Shown piece by piece: positions 1-13,262 of a stretch of DNA of 64,000 nt (positions are counted from its first letter, which is position 1; each line of letters opens with the position of its first letter). Origin of the DNA: Trichoplax sp. H2 (lineage: Eukaryota > Placozoa > Uniplacotomia > Trichoplacea). The stretch spans positions 868,001-932,000 of the forward strand of contig NOWV01000004.1 of NCBI GenBank assembly GCA_003344405.1. Reading direction: 5' to 3'. The notes below the pieces were generated by a model. That model did no database searches. It was not told the origin of the DNA and was given only the letters and a program-made list of their open reading frames with translations. Made by a program: the position numbers and the translations under genes.

Positions 1-262
1 ACGAAGTTAAAATGATTTAATAATATCACGAGTAAGTTTATGAAATGGGCTATGCGCATGTTAACAGAGCTTTTCCTTCATGTATACGCGTACTTAATTA
101 AAGCTGTTTAACAGCACACCTACACACCAGTGCCTGTATTTCATCCCAAATAACTGTATAACCGAAATGTTTATAAAGCAAGTCAGGAAAAGAATATTGT
201 ATTAACTCTATGAATTAACTTCTATATCAAACACGATTCTGATTTCACCCATTTCTATATAG

Positions 263-3200
263 CCTTTTGTATCCTTTTGGTATACACCTTCATAAAATTT
301 AAGATTCATGCAGTGCCGGAAAGTATCGCCATCATTATCTTTGGTAAGATTTAATGTCTAAACCTTCCTGTTAATTTTAAACGTCATTAATATCATATTA
401 CTTATATCCTCATCAGTACATAATACTATATGCTATATATTAGTAGCAACAGTTTAATTAAATATCGTCCTGTTTTGCAGTTTCGTATTTTGCTATATAT
501 ATAAATCAACATTCTTAATAATTTCTAAGAATCTCATTATCAAATTAACTGATTCCGAAATCGCTACTGTTTAACCAATTAAACAGGAGCCATAATTGGA
601 GGTATTTTACAAGGCATGAAAGACTTCGATTTAGGAAACTGGCAGGTATCTACTATTTCAATCATTATAAGTAATAATTTACTAACAAATTTGTTCATGA
701 GCTTAGCCAGCGCTCCGAATGCAATACCTAAAAATAATGCAATAAGTATTGTACATCTGATTCCTCTTGGATAAATATTACTAGTGGTATCGACATTCTG
801 TTTATTCATCTAATAATTGTATTACAATAATTTTGTCCGTGTGTATGTGTGTATATGTACTTTTCAGTACATACGAAGCGATGGGTGTACTAGTTATCAT
901 TAACTTTATGTAAGAACCGTAAACAAAGATTTACACATCATCTTGATATATGAGTATATTCAATTTTGCTAGGGATTACCAGGCCTTGATTTTGTTGATT
1001 CAATAAATCTTTTGGCTATTACTATCAATCACAAAACGTGATTATATACTGTATGTAACTGCTAGTATTTTACCCTCCGTATATACTAATTCATACTCCC
1101 TACCATTCTCGTTTTAGAAAGAAGAAGTTTTCGATCCAACATTTTTTTTCGTTGTCTTATTGCCCCCAATAATCTTCGAGTCAGGGTATTCCTTGCATAA
1201 GGTATTATTTAGCAAGTATAAATGTAAATTGATATAATAAATTACTAAGATGTTTCGTTTTATCGAAATCACTACCATATTGTCTTTCATTTTCAATTTG
1301 ATCACGCCAGTTACTAATAATTTGTTTAATATCTCATATTAGAGGTTATGCAACATTTTATCAGCTTGTAATATAATATTCTCGTATAGTAAATAAGTCC
1401 ATTAAATCTTACATAATTCTAATTACAGTAGCATGAAGTACCGAATTGTATGTTAAATTTATACACTCGTTCATAAGTATATTTAATATCAATAAATGTA
1501 GGGTAACTTCTTCTTTAACATTGGATCAATACTAACATTTGCTATTATTGGTACGGCAATTTCCGCTATCGTCGTCGGTGGAGGGATCTACTTACTTGGA
1601 ATGGTAATGTTTCTTTGATTATATGGAATTAGCCTAAATACCTGATATTCTCTAGTTGTAACATACAGACAATGCAACAGTAAATTCGTCCTAAAATTTG
1701 TGTGTATAACTTCGACTGTAAAGCTCAGCTGTAAACTATGGTATATTAAATCGATCCTTTGTAATAAGGAAAATAGTGCCTTATTGTACGCTATGCTTTC
1801 TCATCAGTAATATCATAAGACTTCAATATCAATCACGCATAAACCAAAATAAATTTATTGCTTAGTATTATGCAAGTAGTATTACGTCTCCAAGCTACTT
1901 TAGCATATACATATAATAACTAATAACTGTTTTATTTCCTAGGCTCAAATCATATATCCCCTGACTCTTACCGAAAGGTAAAATTCTTGTATTTAATATC
2001 AACAATCGTCAGGATAAAAATGATGAACTTACATCTTAATTTAACATTTTTTAGTTTTGCTTTCGGCTCCCTTATCTCAGCTGTAGATCCCGTTGCGACT
2101 TTAGCCATATTTCATGCATTAAATGTTAATCCAACATTAAATATGTTAGTGTTTGGTGAAAGCGTATTAAATGATGCTGTTTCTATCGTTATGACGAAGT
2201 TAGTATAAAAATTGCAACACTTTTCTAATTATTATTTGTAGTTGTGATATCATTAACGGTTCTCTATTGCAGTTCTATCTTAGAATTCTCGAAAGCTCAA
2301 GCTTTGGGTGGATCTACCTTAGCGGCATTTAAAGCCATTGGACATTTCTTTGTTATGTTCTTTGCATCTTCTAGTATAGGGATTGCATTCGCTCTGGCAA
2401 GCGCTCTGATATCCATAATACATCTTTCTAAAGCAAATCTATCGCACATCTTAACTATGTATCACAACTAAACATTATATGGACCGTATAGTAATTACTT
2501 CTATTTTTGCTTAATGGATACCAACTAGAGACTGAAGACAAAGTACGGCAGTAATATGGAACTACCTTCTTCCAGTAAACCTAAGGCTATTTCACTTACA
2601 CTACTATATGCAACATCATAAACGAACCATCTTACCTGAAATACAGCAATAATAATGTCCTAGATTCGAGTTATCGCGCCTTGTTATTTCTCTTCCTTTT
2701 AGAAATTTTATCAAATTATCCATAAAAATTTATCGTTATTTATTTACAACAGTTTTCTAGCGCGGTTTGGAATACTTACAGTACGTGTGGATTTGCAAAC
2801 TGCTGTCAGAGCTTCACACAAATTATGATCGCGTCTTTCGTGAAAAGATATTAATGTGAAGATAGATTACGTTAACTTACCTGTAAATTAGGTTAAGAGA
2901 TTACTATCAACCCCGTAAATTAAACGTATTACATTGGCATTAGTTCTCTTGATATAAATACCGTTATGATATTTTTGTATGATCGATATTAAATAATCCT
3001 CTTTAGCCTAACATAATATACCTTTCTTCACATACTGGTAAACAACCTTTATCAGCTTTCATAGTGATCGTATCGCGAAAATGAAAGTCACATACGAGTA
3101 TACAACGGATATTTTCATCAGTTCTATAAGCATCTAGTAAACATTAAAAATCAGTTTTAGAGTTTCAACTATAAAAATTAAACATTTCTCTGAAAATGAT

Positions 3201-4897
3201 TTATTCTTTAACGTACGTAAATATTTAAACACTTTCAGCTTAGAAATAGCCCTTCTCTAGAACTAGGGATGCTGTTAATACTTTCTTATTTGCCATATAG
3301 CTTATCAGAAGGATTACAACTATCAGGTAACAACATAAATATTTCTGCCCTCGTTTATAATATTTAATTACAAGTTACTGTGTTGAATCAATTTTACCCA
3401 TAATAACTTAACCAAAAACTAGGGATTATGGCTATCCTCTTTTGCGGTATCGTTATGGCGCATTACACTCACTTCAATCTCTCTCCTGTAACCCAAATGA
3501 CCGTCCAACAAATTTTTAGAACTGTAGCTTTCATAGCAGGTTAGCGATCTAAATAGTAATATACCGTGATATAAATCCTTAAAAAAAATCTGCGCAAAAT
3601 ATAATAATACTACAGTATCAAAATAATCGTTTTCATTATTTAATTTAGAAACTTGTGTTTTTGCTTATCTTGGTATGGCTCTGTTCAGTTTTAATCATAC
3701 TTTTAAGCCGGCTTTTATAATCTGGAGCATAGTAAGTATCTATTAATAACGCAAAATTCACGACCGTATTCGTTATACCCAAACAGCAAATGCAACAGAA
3801 GCTCTGTATTTAGCGAATAAATGAATAGCATAATATTCTCGTTTTTTGAACCATAGATTCTTTGCTTGCTCGGTAGAGCTTGTAATATCTTCCCCTTAAG
3901 TTTAGTCGTCAATCGATTTAGAGAAGTTAAAATATCTAGGAAAATGCAGTTTGTGATGTGGTTTAGTGGTAGGTGAAATACAGCTTAAGCATAATAATTT
4001 TTATTAATGCCTATAAATTAGATTAATATCCTCAATCTTAATCTTTATAGGTTTAAGAGGCGCCATTGCATTCGCGCTTAGCATTCATATTGAATTCGAC
4101 CATGAAAAGCGAAGTATTATCATAACTTCTACTCTTATTATTGTCTTATTCACAATTTTGGTATTAGGCGGATCAACACTGCCACTACTTAAGGTAGGTA
4201 TAAATACGCTACATCAAGTAAAGGGCCTAAAAACTATTTCAGTATTATAATCTGGATTATTTCGTTACATGCACAATTCAAGATTAATAACAGCATCAGT
4301 GATAAAAATGGTGGCCAGTTACTAAAATTGATTGTCTTTACAACTCAGTATTTAGGCGTACAAAGTAACAGTAAAGTAACGCTGAATAAAACTGAGGAAA
4401 TGGTATCGTCATGAACAATCACTATTTGCGTGAATTTGAAATCCCATTGGATCTGGTACTTTAATTAACTCATTGCATTCTTAAAATTACCTTTGCCTTA
4501 TGTAGGGTAATGCTATAGATACAGATGAAATAGAGCACACATTCAGATCTGGAACTTCATTGAAGGGATTCGCTCGTATTGATTCTAAGTACTATTCGCC
4601 TTAGATTAATTATAAACGCCTTACCTACTATACTTATTCTCTGATCTAAAGCTATAATTCCAAATTATTCCATCTATATTGCTTTCAAGGTACCTTAGTC
4701 CTTTTTTCAGAAGACACGTAACTCATCAGGTAGGCCTCTTGTACGTATTTAAACTATTCTAAACCTAATCCAATTCGTTTATTTTTTACTGGCAGGAAGT
4801 CCATGCTGCGCAAGCTGAACTTAAGCGAGTTACCAATCAATGGTATAGAGATATCAGGACATCAGATTCTGATGAAGAAAGAACCGATTTGTTATAG
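263..4897 (+). CDS. SLC9A8: Na+/H+ exchanger, NHE8 type (SLC9A8-like), 5' partial
   Basis: Multi-pass cation/proton antiporter of the SLC9 family, which exchanges Na+ or K+ for H+ in Golgi, endosome or plasma membranes. Exons fit at 263-343, 587-645, 1118-1201, 1502-1603, 1943-1977, 2055-2198, 2273-2458, 3244-3326, 3423-3539, 3649-3731, 3857-3968, 4051-4197, 4356-4402, 4506-4588, 4690-4729 and 4796-4897; phases agree throughout, giving 500 codons plus stop. Recognisable blocks are the VPESIAII helix, [43 protein letters not shown] with the transport-essential ND pair, [25 protein letters not shown] and the C-terminal KTEEMGNA. The NHE8 subtype is chosen from the [14 protein letters not shown] and KTE-MGN stretches. 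The N-terminal exon with the start codon was not found and may lie before the window. The junction 2458/3244 is the least certain and adds about ten residues compared with human NHE8. Confidence 0.92.
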
Positions 4898-5948
4898 TTC
4901 GTAGTTATATATTACCGTTCATACGGTACTCTCACAACTAAAATATTCTTTACAAAAAAGTTAATGCAAAGACAGCTACACCAATAACGAAACTGTGTTA
5001 TAATGAAAATTGCGAAAATGGAATATTTATAGGATAGATAACTTTACCGCATATTATCTATACGAAATTTTGAAAGTAAAAATGATACTTTTTTCTTAAA
5101 TTCTCTATCCGTTCTGGAAATTAGTTTTCTTACGGTAGATGGTATAGTACAAATCATGTCGGAATTACATGTGAGTTTACCGATATACGCGTAAACTATC
5201 GACTCAAATCAACTACTTTATCACAATTAACAATATAAAGGAATCCTCTTGAATTATTTATAATATTGTTTGTACTTGATTACTTTTTACCCAGAAGAAC
5301 GGTACTTCTTACGATTTTGCCAATGTTAGAAGCTATATCTGTGGTGTGCAAGTTCATATTTGATTACTGTAAGGACAATAGACAAGTTTTCATTACCGGC
5401 ATTATAAAATATTAAATCATTTCCATCTGAGTGACAAAACCTAATCTATATATTTTAATTAAGTATAGTTTAATATTAGTAATAAGTAGTTTTTAAAATG
5501 AAAAGACTCATCAATGATAACATAACTATCATCTAAAATTTACTTTTATTATATCTGAATGCTTCAGAAATCAAGTGTCTGTAAAAATAATACATGAAAT
5601 GCTAATTCCTTATTAAAACAGTACCAGAACTTTTGAAATTAGGCAATAAACATTTTAAAATGAATACTACTGTTAGTATAAAATCGTATCAAAAGAATCT
5701 CTTAAGCCACCTAGTGACAGTTATTTAAAAAAAGTGTACGATGGAAATATACTTATAAATGACAAATCTACATATACTCTCATTAAAGTAATGCAAAGTA
5801 TATTCACTAACTATTAAACATATTTACATAAAATCCGTGTTTTTCTCTTTATTCCCCTTTGGGTAATATCAAATTCTATTGATATATAGCATAAAAACAT
5901 TCAACATGTTATAAATATTTGTCTCCAATGACTCATCAAAAATAATTC
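4898..5948. other. Convergent 3' intergenic region between NHE8 and TET
   Basis: About 1.05 kb between two convergent stop codons. It is AT-rich and presumably holds both 3' UTRs. I see no further coding exon and no repeat cluster. Confidence 0.5.
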
Positions 5949-8900
5949 CTATGGGCGAAACCAACGCTGATAGGGCCCACTTACTACCGGTTTTGTATCT
6001 CCTATTGACTTTACAAGAGTGTTAGTACTAGTTGGCAATGTGAAAATTCCTCTAGTATAAATTTTAATGTTATCACAAGTTGTAGTATTATCAGTGCTAG
6101 AAATGGCCTGCTGATTTGTTGTCAGTCCAGTGAGAACTTGATTTCTATGATTCAAATCAAAAATTCTAAATTTTGAATCAGTAGTCGGATATGGGCCTAC
6201 AGAACGTTTCATGCTTGACGGAAATGATGTATTGCCATAATTTAATGGATTATTACCGCTAGTATGTGCTCGTAAAGGAGTTTTACCAGTATTATTATAA
6301 AGATGTTGTTGATTTCGAAATTTAATTTCTTTTTGGCGTAAAAGTTCGCGTTGACTTGCTTTCAACGTTTTATGGTGAAAAAAAGTCATAGTTATCCGTT
6401 GGGGATGTGAGCGGTCGGGGCTTTGTATTGGAGTGGTAGCCCGAACTTCTTTACTACTACACTCAATTAATAATGATCCATGAGGTAATGTTAACCCTAT
6501 ACCACTCGTGCCAATCCCTATTGCACTGTCGCTATCTAGGGTAGTATGTACCCTTTCTATACCAGCAGGTAATGCAGATTCAAATTCATCAATTCCAGAG
6601 TTTTGTAAAAACGACGTAGAATCGCCTAATCCATTTCCTACTATCTCACTCATATCATAAGGCGAAAGAATGCTATCATCATTTATATTTGTTGTTGATG
6701 ATCTGGATAATGGCCGGTACATAGGATAAATATGGAGTTGGTTTTTGACATTTTCATCTTCAGGATCTTTCAAGAGAGTACAAACCTTGAGACGTATAAA
6801 GAAGTTTTTAAACACTGACTTTTTTAGTATTAGTAATGCCTGTACATATATTTCGACAAATATTTTTTTTAAAAACCTCCAATTTAATCGCATTAGGTAA
6901 ACTATAACACACCATAAAATGCCTTTATCTTTATATTTACTGTTATGTGATGAATGTGCGTTAATACTGTTAGCAATATACAATAAAATTTAACTAGTAT
7001 CTTACCATCGATGCTCCATCATCTAGGCCCTCAGTATTAACATGGTTATGTGCACAAAAGTCCAACGAGCATATAACTCCAGAAAAGGGACCATTTTTTT
7101 CTTCATTTATGCTTTTGCCTACACAGTTTTCTTGATACTTGATCTGGAACAATTAGTAACAACAACTACAATTAAGACCAAATCTTTAAAACTGAAATTT
7201 CTCTCGTTTTACCTGATTATTATATGCCCAAGGGGCAAATTTTTTATAAACAGGAGCTAAATCAGCTGCCAAAGATTCAAGGGCTTCTGCTAATTCTTGT
7301 TCCTATAATTATGATTGCAAGAATATACCTATTTACTACTTCACTGCCGATAACTACCGTCAAATTGTATTGCACCTTCGCGCTATCAGTTAGTTGATAA
7401 GCACTAGCGTTCAAGATGATTTTTAAACCATCGTCTTCCGTTTGGTACATATTTCCCAAAGTAAAAGCAGCTCCTTCTCTCTGGTTATCAGTTCCTTGAC
7501 AATGGCAGTCTTGCCTAATTTATTGAAGAATACGCGATTCTAAGAACTCTGATTTGTTAAAGTATATCACAATCCAAGACAAAAAATTCTTAAGATAATG
7601 ATTTCAAGAATTGCCTTTCATTAATGCCATATGAGACTTTATCTGATGGATATTGCGATAATATAGTAGACAATTGAGCATACAGGACATTAGCACGATC
7701 AGGATGAATGCCATCCCACGCAACAATAGCCATCAGCACTACAGACGCTTTACAAGTATGGCCACGACGGCGATGAACCAAGGCCAATAATTTCTCGGAT
7801 TTAGATATGCGTCTAATCGCCTAACAGATAATAATGATTGTAAACGTGACTGTCAATTCATCTGTTACTTTCACTAGAACTAAAGTCCATTGTATTCTGT
7901 GCTCTACATACCCATTCAGCTCTCGGACATCCATCTGATGTTTTTGACTCAACTCCGGTATATTCAACCTGATATTTGACGATATTATCAATAGAGTTAC
8001 TACGCACATAACTTTATTACCGTAACAATTAGCTTTACTCGACATATTCATCAAATTTATTTCATAAAAATCTAACCTCTATAACCCGAAGCTTAGATTC
8101 ATCTATCCGAAACCTAATTGAATAGCGTATAGCAAAATAATGATCAACAGAAATCATCTTACCGATTGTAACTATAAACTATCCTATATGTATAAGTGAC
8201 TAATAATTTTATAATGAAACTACAGATTGAAAGACTATCCATACTATAAACACAAACTAAGGATGACTACAGAACCAGATGTTTGCATTGTTATGCACTT
8301 AAACCAAGACAAACCTGTCTCTTAACATTTCGCGTAATTCCTCAGTACTTCCTGCAACTCCTAACTGGGTGTAAAAAGGAGCTCCGTCTTCGTCTATAAA
8401 ACAAATTAAAGTGTTTTACGAGTACATCAAAATACTATACAATTTGTACTACATTGGGATTATATAAATAACTTCGCATTTAATTTACCTTGACATTGGC
8501 AATTGTAATCTAAATGATCATGGTGCTCTTCCGCATATGACACCGATTTTGTTTTTCTTGATTTACGTTTCTTTCTTTCAGACTGAGAATATAATCTTTG
8601 CGTCTGCATACTACTACTATCGCATTCCATCATATCAGGTTCTCTTCGATCGGTGTGCTCTTTTTTAACTGATTTCGAAGATTGCATTTTCTGTAGATTG
8701 TTATATCGCATACAAAATATTTAGAACGCATTTGCAGTATACCAAAAACTAAGCAATTACACACTCTAATTGTTTATATATATATATATGAAGTAAAATC
8801 ACATAAACAGAAAATATAATAATCTGAGGGAGTTAAATTTATAATGATGTTCTGCACATCGTGCGATAAACGATAGTCATAATAAATGTAGTGTTGCAAG

Positions 8901-11900
8901 TTACAAAATATAATGTGATACTTATAAATTATGACCTAACTTTGAGTTAGGGTTAATATTACCTTCATTTAGTCCCAAGCTGATTGGTTGATTGCATAGC
9001 ATAACATACGTATTATATACAGTACAGTAGTGATCACTTGTATGATATATCTTAAAATCAGCACGTAAATACAGCAAGGGCACAAAGGTAAAAATCTATG
9101 GGATAAACTAATATAAAGTAATCATGTTGACTTTGCTCACATAGGTAACTAGTAAAGGAGAACAACTAAGTGAAACGTATCGTCGTTATCCAAGCAACAA
9201 TAAACTATTTAAATTAAGGTAGTGTCTGTAATAGGTACTTTTAGTTTACGATGGCAGCCTTTACGAAATTATATGCCCTATAATAATAAAAATCCCTGAT
9301 TTCTAGCCAAAATTAACGTAAATGATTAGAGACAAAGAAAAATTGCATAAAAATCCTTGCTATCACCAACATCAACGACCCCCTTCCTTATTTTCGTACA
9401 GTATTGTCTACTTTAATATATAAAAAAACGAAAATATAACTTATTGCAATAACTATAAGTAAAGTAACTAGGTATAATATCAGAAGATATAAAAGGATAC
9501 TAAATGTCACAACACTATACTAAGTTCTATAATGAAGAAGTGATCAAAAGATTCAGCAGACTATGTGCTGTAGTTTAACAATGCCGTAATACTACACAAT
9601 AAATATAACGAATAGCATGTACCCCGAGAGTATTAAATTATTGAAGCGCTCCTTGCAGTTTGAAATGGTGTAGACGATAATTTGCTAAGTGATACACGTC
9701 AATGAAGTAATTGCCTAATTATAACTCTTGTCTATAAACAATGCTCCAGTACCTGCAATCTTTTCTTCTTAATTTTACGGCTAATTTGATTCTTCTTAGC
9801 GAAAGCTTTTGACGAACAGCGTCCTGACCCTTTAACAAGATCACGGATAGTCTTCTTTTTTTTAGAAACGTTTCTGACGGTATGAGTTGTATTACCAGGC
9901 GACGGAAGAGAATCACTAGTATCGTAGTCATTTTGATTTCCATTTGACTAAAATATATTTAAATATAATTACATAAATTATAGACATCTTTATTAAATTT
10001 ATATCTCAATGCGATAAACAAATATACTATATGAGACAGCAAGATTGATAGTTAAACAGGAACAACAATGAATATTAGGGTATATTAGTTTATTGCTTCA
10101 CAGTAGCTCACATTGAGCCGATTACACTTCAACGGATTCATGTAATAGTTAATTACGGTTCGTGTTTCAAATACCGGAAACAATGTACTATAGCAGACAT
10201 ACTTAAGTGTACTGTAGATAGTTATCTTGCTTTAATAAACATCGATTTCCTGTTACTAATATTCATTGCGGTCGATCTCAGTATTTTATATTCTTCCTTA
10301 TTTTTTATTTGATATTCTCTTACTGTAAAATTCGACAATAAGTAGAACTATACATTACATCTATGTCTCTAGAAATTCTTCGAAAAATGAATAAGATTTA
10401 TGTCTATATATTTAATCGATTAAAGTAAAAAAAATCATATACTCAATATACCCTAATTTCGTAACTACGAATTATTCTACTACCCATTTAATTAGTATAC
10501 GACTTAAAATAACAACAAGTCAGAATTCACTCAAAGAATTACTAAAATGTGAGTATTCTTTTAAAACACTTCATCCTATTGATCTTGTAATAAAATACTA
10601 ATTTATTGTCTGCTCTCTGGATTTAAACATCTCCACTATTCATTTCTCATTTTACCCGTTATCTCTAGAGACTTTAAGCCAGTAAAACAGCAAGTTTAGT
10701 ATTTCATTAATTAATTATTTACGTATGCTATCGGTATCGTCATCACATACCGTACAAGTCGAACTTTTAAAGCTACACTGGCAATAATTAAAACATGTAG
10801 ACCTCTGCTATAATCCCATAGCTGACCTATACATACTGTACTTTAAGGACAATTCATCATTTTCTAATTTCTTCACCATTATTGTATTAATCACAGGTAA
10901 TTTCAATTGAATAAACCGCTAGAATAACAGGCATTTATTGCCGTCGATTAATGAGATACACTTCAAAATAATATTATTGAAAAGGACAGCACTCAAATGC
11001 ACTCATTTACCAAATTTATAGAGCGAAGATCTAGGTCCGGGACCTACGAGAATGCCCACTTGAAATTGTTATTCTAACTTTACTGATAACTGATTATTAG
11101 TTATAATCATTTGTCAGAAATCCTCATAATGTCAATCAATAATATAAAAATAGAAATTTAGAGTAATACTGTATTTTCTCTAGCTTTTCGATATAGCCCT
11201 CATAAATTTGGTACACAATTTATACCAATTTATACAATAATTAAGAATAACAAAGGTAAATACTTTAGAAAATGCTACTATACTGTACACTACTACAGGC
11301 AATGGTTTCCCTCTTGTATAATACATTACGCGTATACTATAAACAACTAGTAATAATTAATTAATTATAATTATTACTGCTAGAAACTACCCGTTCAATT
11401 TTTAAGCCTGAAATAGTGAAATAGTGTCCAGTTTTAATTCTAAAACACGCGTATACGACATGCATAACCTTCCATACACGTTACACAGTCGTATAATCTA
11501 GTATCGTTATCTTTAAGGTATGCTAGGCATTGCTTGCTATCACTGTAAGCGATCCATCGAAACGGTGATTTAATTAATTCACCTTATCCCTCCACAATGA
11601 CAGTATCCGCATGTAGTCTATATTTACTAACTGCAGAAGCAGAGCTAAACTGAAGATGTACGAACCAGAGTACCTATCTAATATCCGAACCTCGAATTTC
11701 CAGTCAATTACAATTGAATTGCAGGCAAGTATAGCAATAACAGTGATTGCTGACGTGGTTAACCGATTCAAAATCTAAAATTGGCTACGTTAACTTCCTT
11801 GCGTCAGCTATTTACTAGTGTCTAGTATCTACTCATAATACTGTAGTGTGGTACTGTGTTGTTTAACTGTTTTAAGTGTGGAGTCCAGTATAGCATAGGA

Positions 11901-12749
11901 TAAAGTTGCACGATTTTTCATAGAAACATTGCAATAGATTTCGTCTTTCGAAATACTTGGAAATAAGTAGAGCTACAGTATGATTGATTAACATGTAAAA
12001 CTAATAGCACCATCAATGTATGGTAAAAAAAATTCATGAATCTTTCAAAATCGCAATACATAGCTATCACTTTCTACGTGAATGATAAAGTAAAGCCATA
12101 CAAATAATGAATTATAAAGAAATTAATAGAAAGCGATAATCTAAAATTTTAAATACCCGTACCTAGATCGATTAATAGAATTAAGTGAGCTGTATTAATG
12201 ACTAACTGATTCATTAATTTTCGAGCTCATAATTTATAAAATTTCCCTTTTTATTACAACTAATATATAGTAATACAACCTACAGTATACCGTAATTTAT
12301 TTCTATACTTTTAAATTTACTCCGTAAGGTGCTACCTTGTAATTTCACAGACTAGTTTTTTTTTTAAATGCTGTACTTAATTATTGTATATCCCAAATTC
12401 ATCAACATTTAAACATTATTTACTGTGTCAAATGTACCGTTTCTGGTAGTCCACGACCGTATACGATTTTCAATTAATATTGTTGTTATTTACTCGGTAC
12501 TCCACTAGTGTACAGTACAATCACAGTATAGTATGCTTACATCACATGTGTACAGTACTAAAACTTTGTAGTAATAAAATCGCAAACGCTTCCAACCTTT
12601 TTCAAACGGATGCATTTTCGATAAATACAAATTTGATGCCCGGTTTTACGGTGAAGGCAATTTTTACAAGATCCACAGTTTTCCTTCTTAAGGCATGGGC
12701 CACATGCTCCACAAGCCTTGCGTTTCTTTGATGATTTTAAATCATCCAT
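5949..12749 (-). CDS. TET: TET-family protein with CXXC finger, iron ligands degenerate
   Basis: Homologue of TET 5-methylcytosine dioxygenases. Ten exons fit: 12597-12749, 9753-9947, 8489-8690, 8315-8393, 7912-7999, 7615-7820, 7358-7514, 7213-7302, 7006-7143 and 5949-6785, 2145 nt or 714 aa, with every phase consistent. Residues 13-46 form a TET1/IDAX-type CXXC finger with eight Cys. A basic linker follows, then a Cys-rich part (NCQC), [76 protein letters not shown] and the C-terminal block ATTPI with HPQR. Aligned to TET2, the first Fe ligand is kept (H424), but the HxD Asp is Asn (N426) and the distal Fe His (H1881) is Arg (R551); the 2-oxoglutarate Arg (R566) and zinc His (H574) are kept. 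The SWSMY-NGCKF signature is replaced by unrelated residues. The intron after 7615 appears to use a GC donor. It is smaller than vertebrate TETs. Family assignment is firm; loss of catalysis is inferred. Confidence 0.93.
8775..8789. repeat. (TA)n microsatellite in a TET intron
   Basis: Short uninterrupted TA run between TET exons 2 and 3. Confidence 0.85.
9948..12596. other. TET intron 1 (2.6 kb)
   Basis: Large intron between the CXXC exon and the basic linker exon. It is AT-rich; scattered TACAGTAC-type words occur near its 5' end (about 12500-12560). I see no convincing extra exon. Confidence 0.5.
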
Positions 12750-12860
12750 CTCAATTTAATCTTGATAAAATTAATCGTGGTGCCTTTATCAACATCGCTG
12801 ATGTGCTAACTAATACATAAAGCCCACTGTACAGAAAATAATTGACTTAACTCAACCATC

Positions 12861-13262
12861 GTACAGTACAGTACGCTACACGTACAGTACACTACTGTAG
12901 TGGACTAGGACTGGACCGGACTGGACTGTGCCGCGGGCTATCAGTAACATTACAGTACAGTACAGTACTGTACAGTACAGTGTATAATGTACTGTATACA
13001 GTACAGTATACAGTACATAGCTACAGTACTTTATTAGACTGTACAGTACAGTGTACTGTACAGTACTGTACTGTACAATCCCATTTCTTTACAGCTCAAA
13101 CAATTTTGGTACTGTACTGTACTGTACTGTACTGTACAGGAATCCTACAGTATTTCTTTACAGTTCAAACAATTGGGGTACTGTACTGTACAGTACTTTA
13201 CTCAAATTTGTTTACATTTACCGATGAAGACTGTACTGTACCATACTGTACTGCAGAGGTTC
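12861..13262. repeat. GTAC-palindrome cluster 5' of TET
   Basis: Dense array of overlapping TACAGTAC, ACTGTAC and TGTACAGT words, mostly in alternating and mirror orientation, so both strands read alike. It begins about 110 bp upstream of the TET start codon (12749) on the promoter side. Open frames through it give low-complexity Y-C-T-V-Q peptides and are not genes. Confidence 0.85.

Noticed and set aside
6786-6983. N-terminal extension of the long minus-strand open frame that ends at 5949
   Set aside because: This part is intron. Homology (VCTLLKD) and the acceptor at 6786-6787 place the exon start at 6785.
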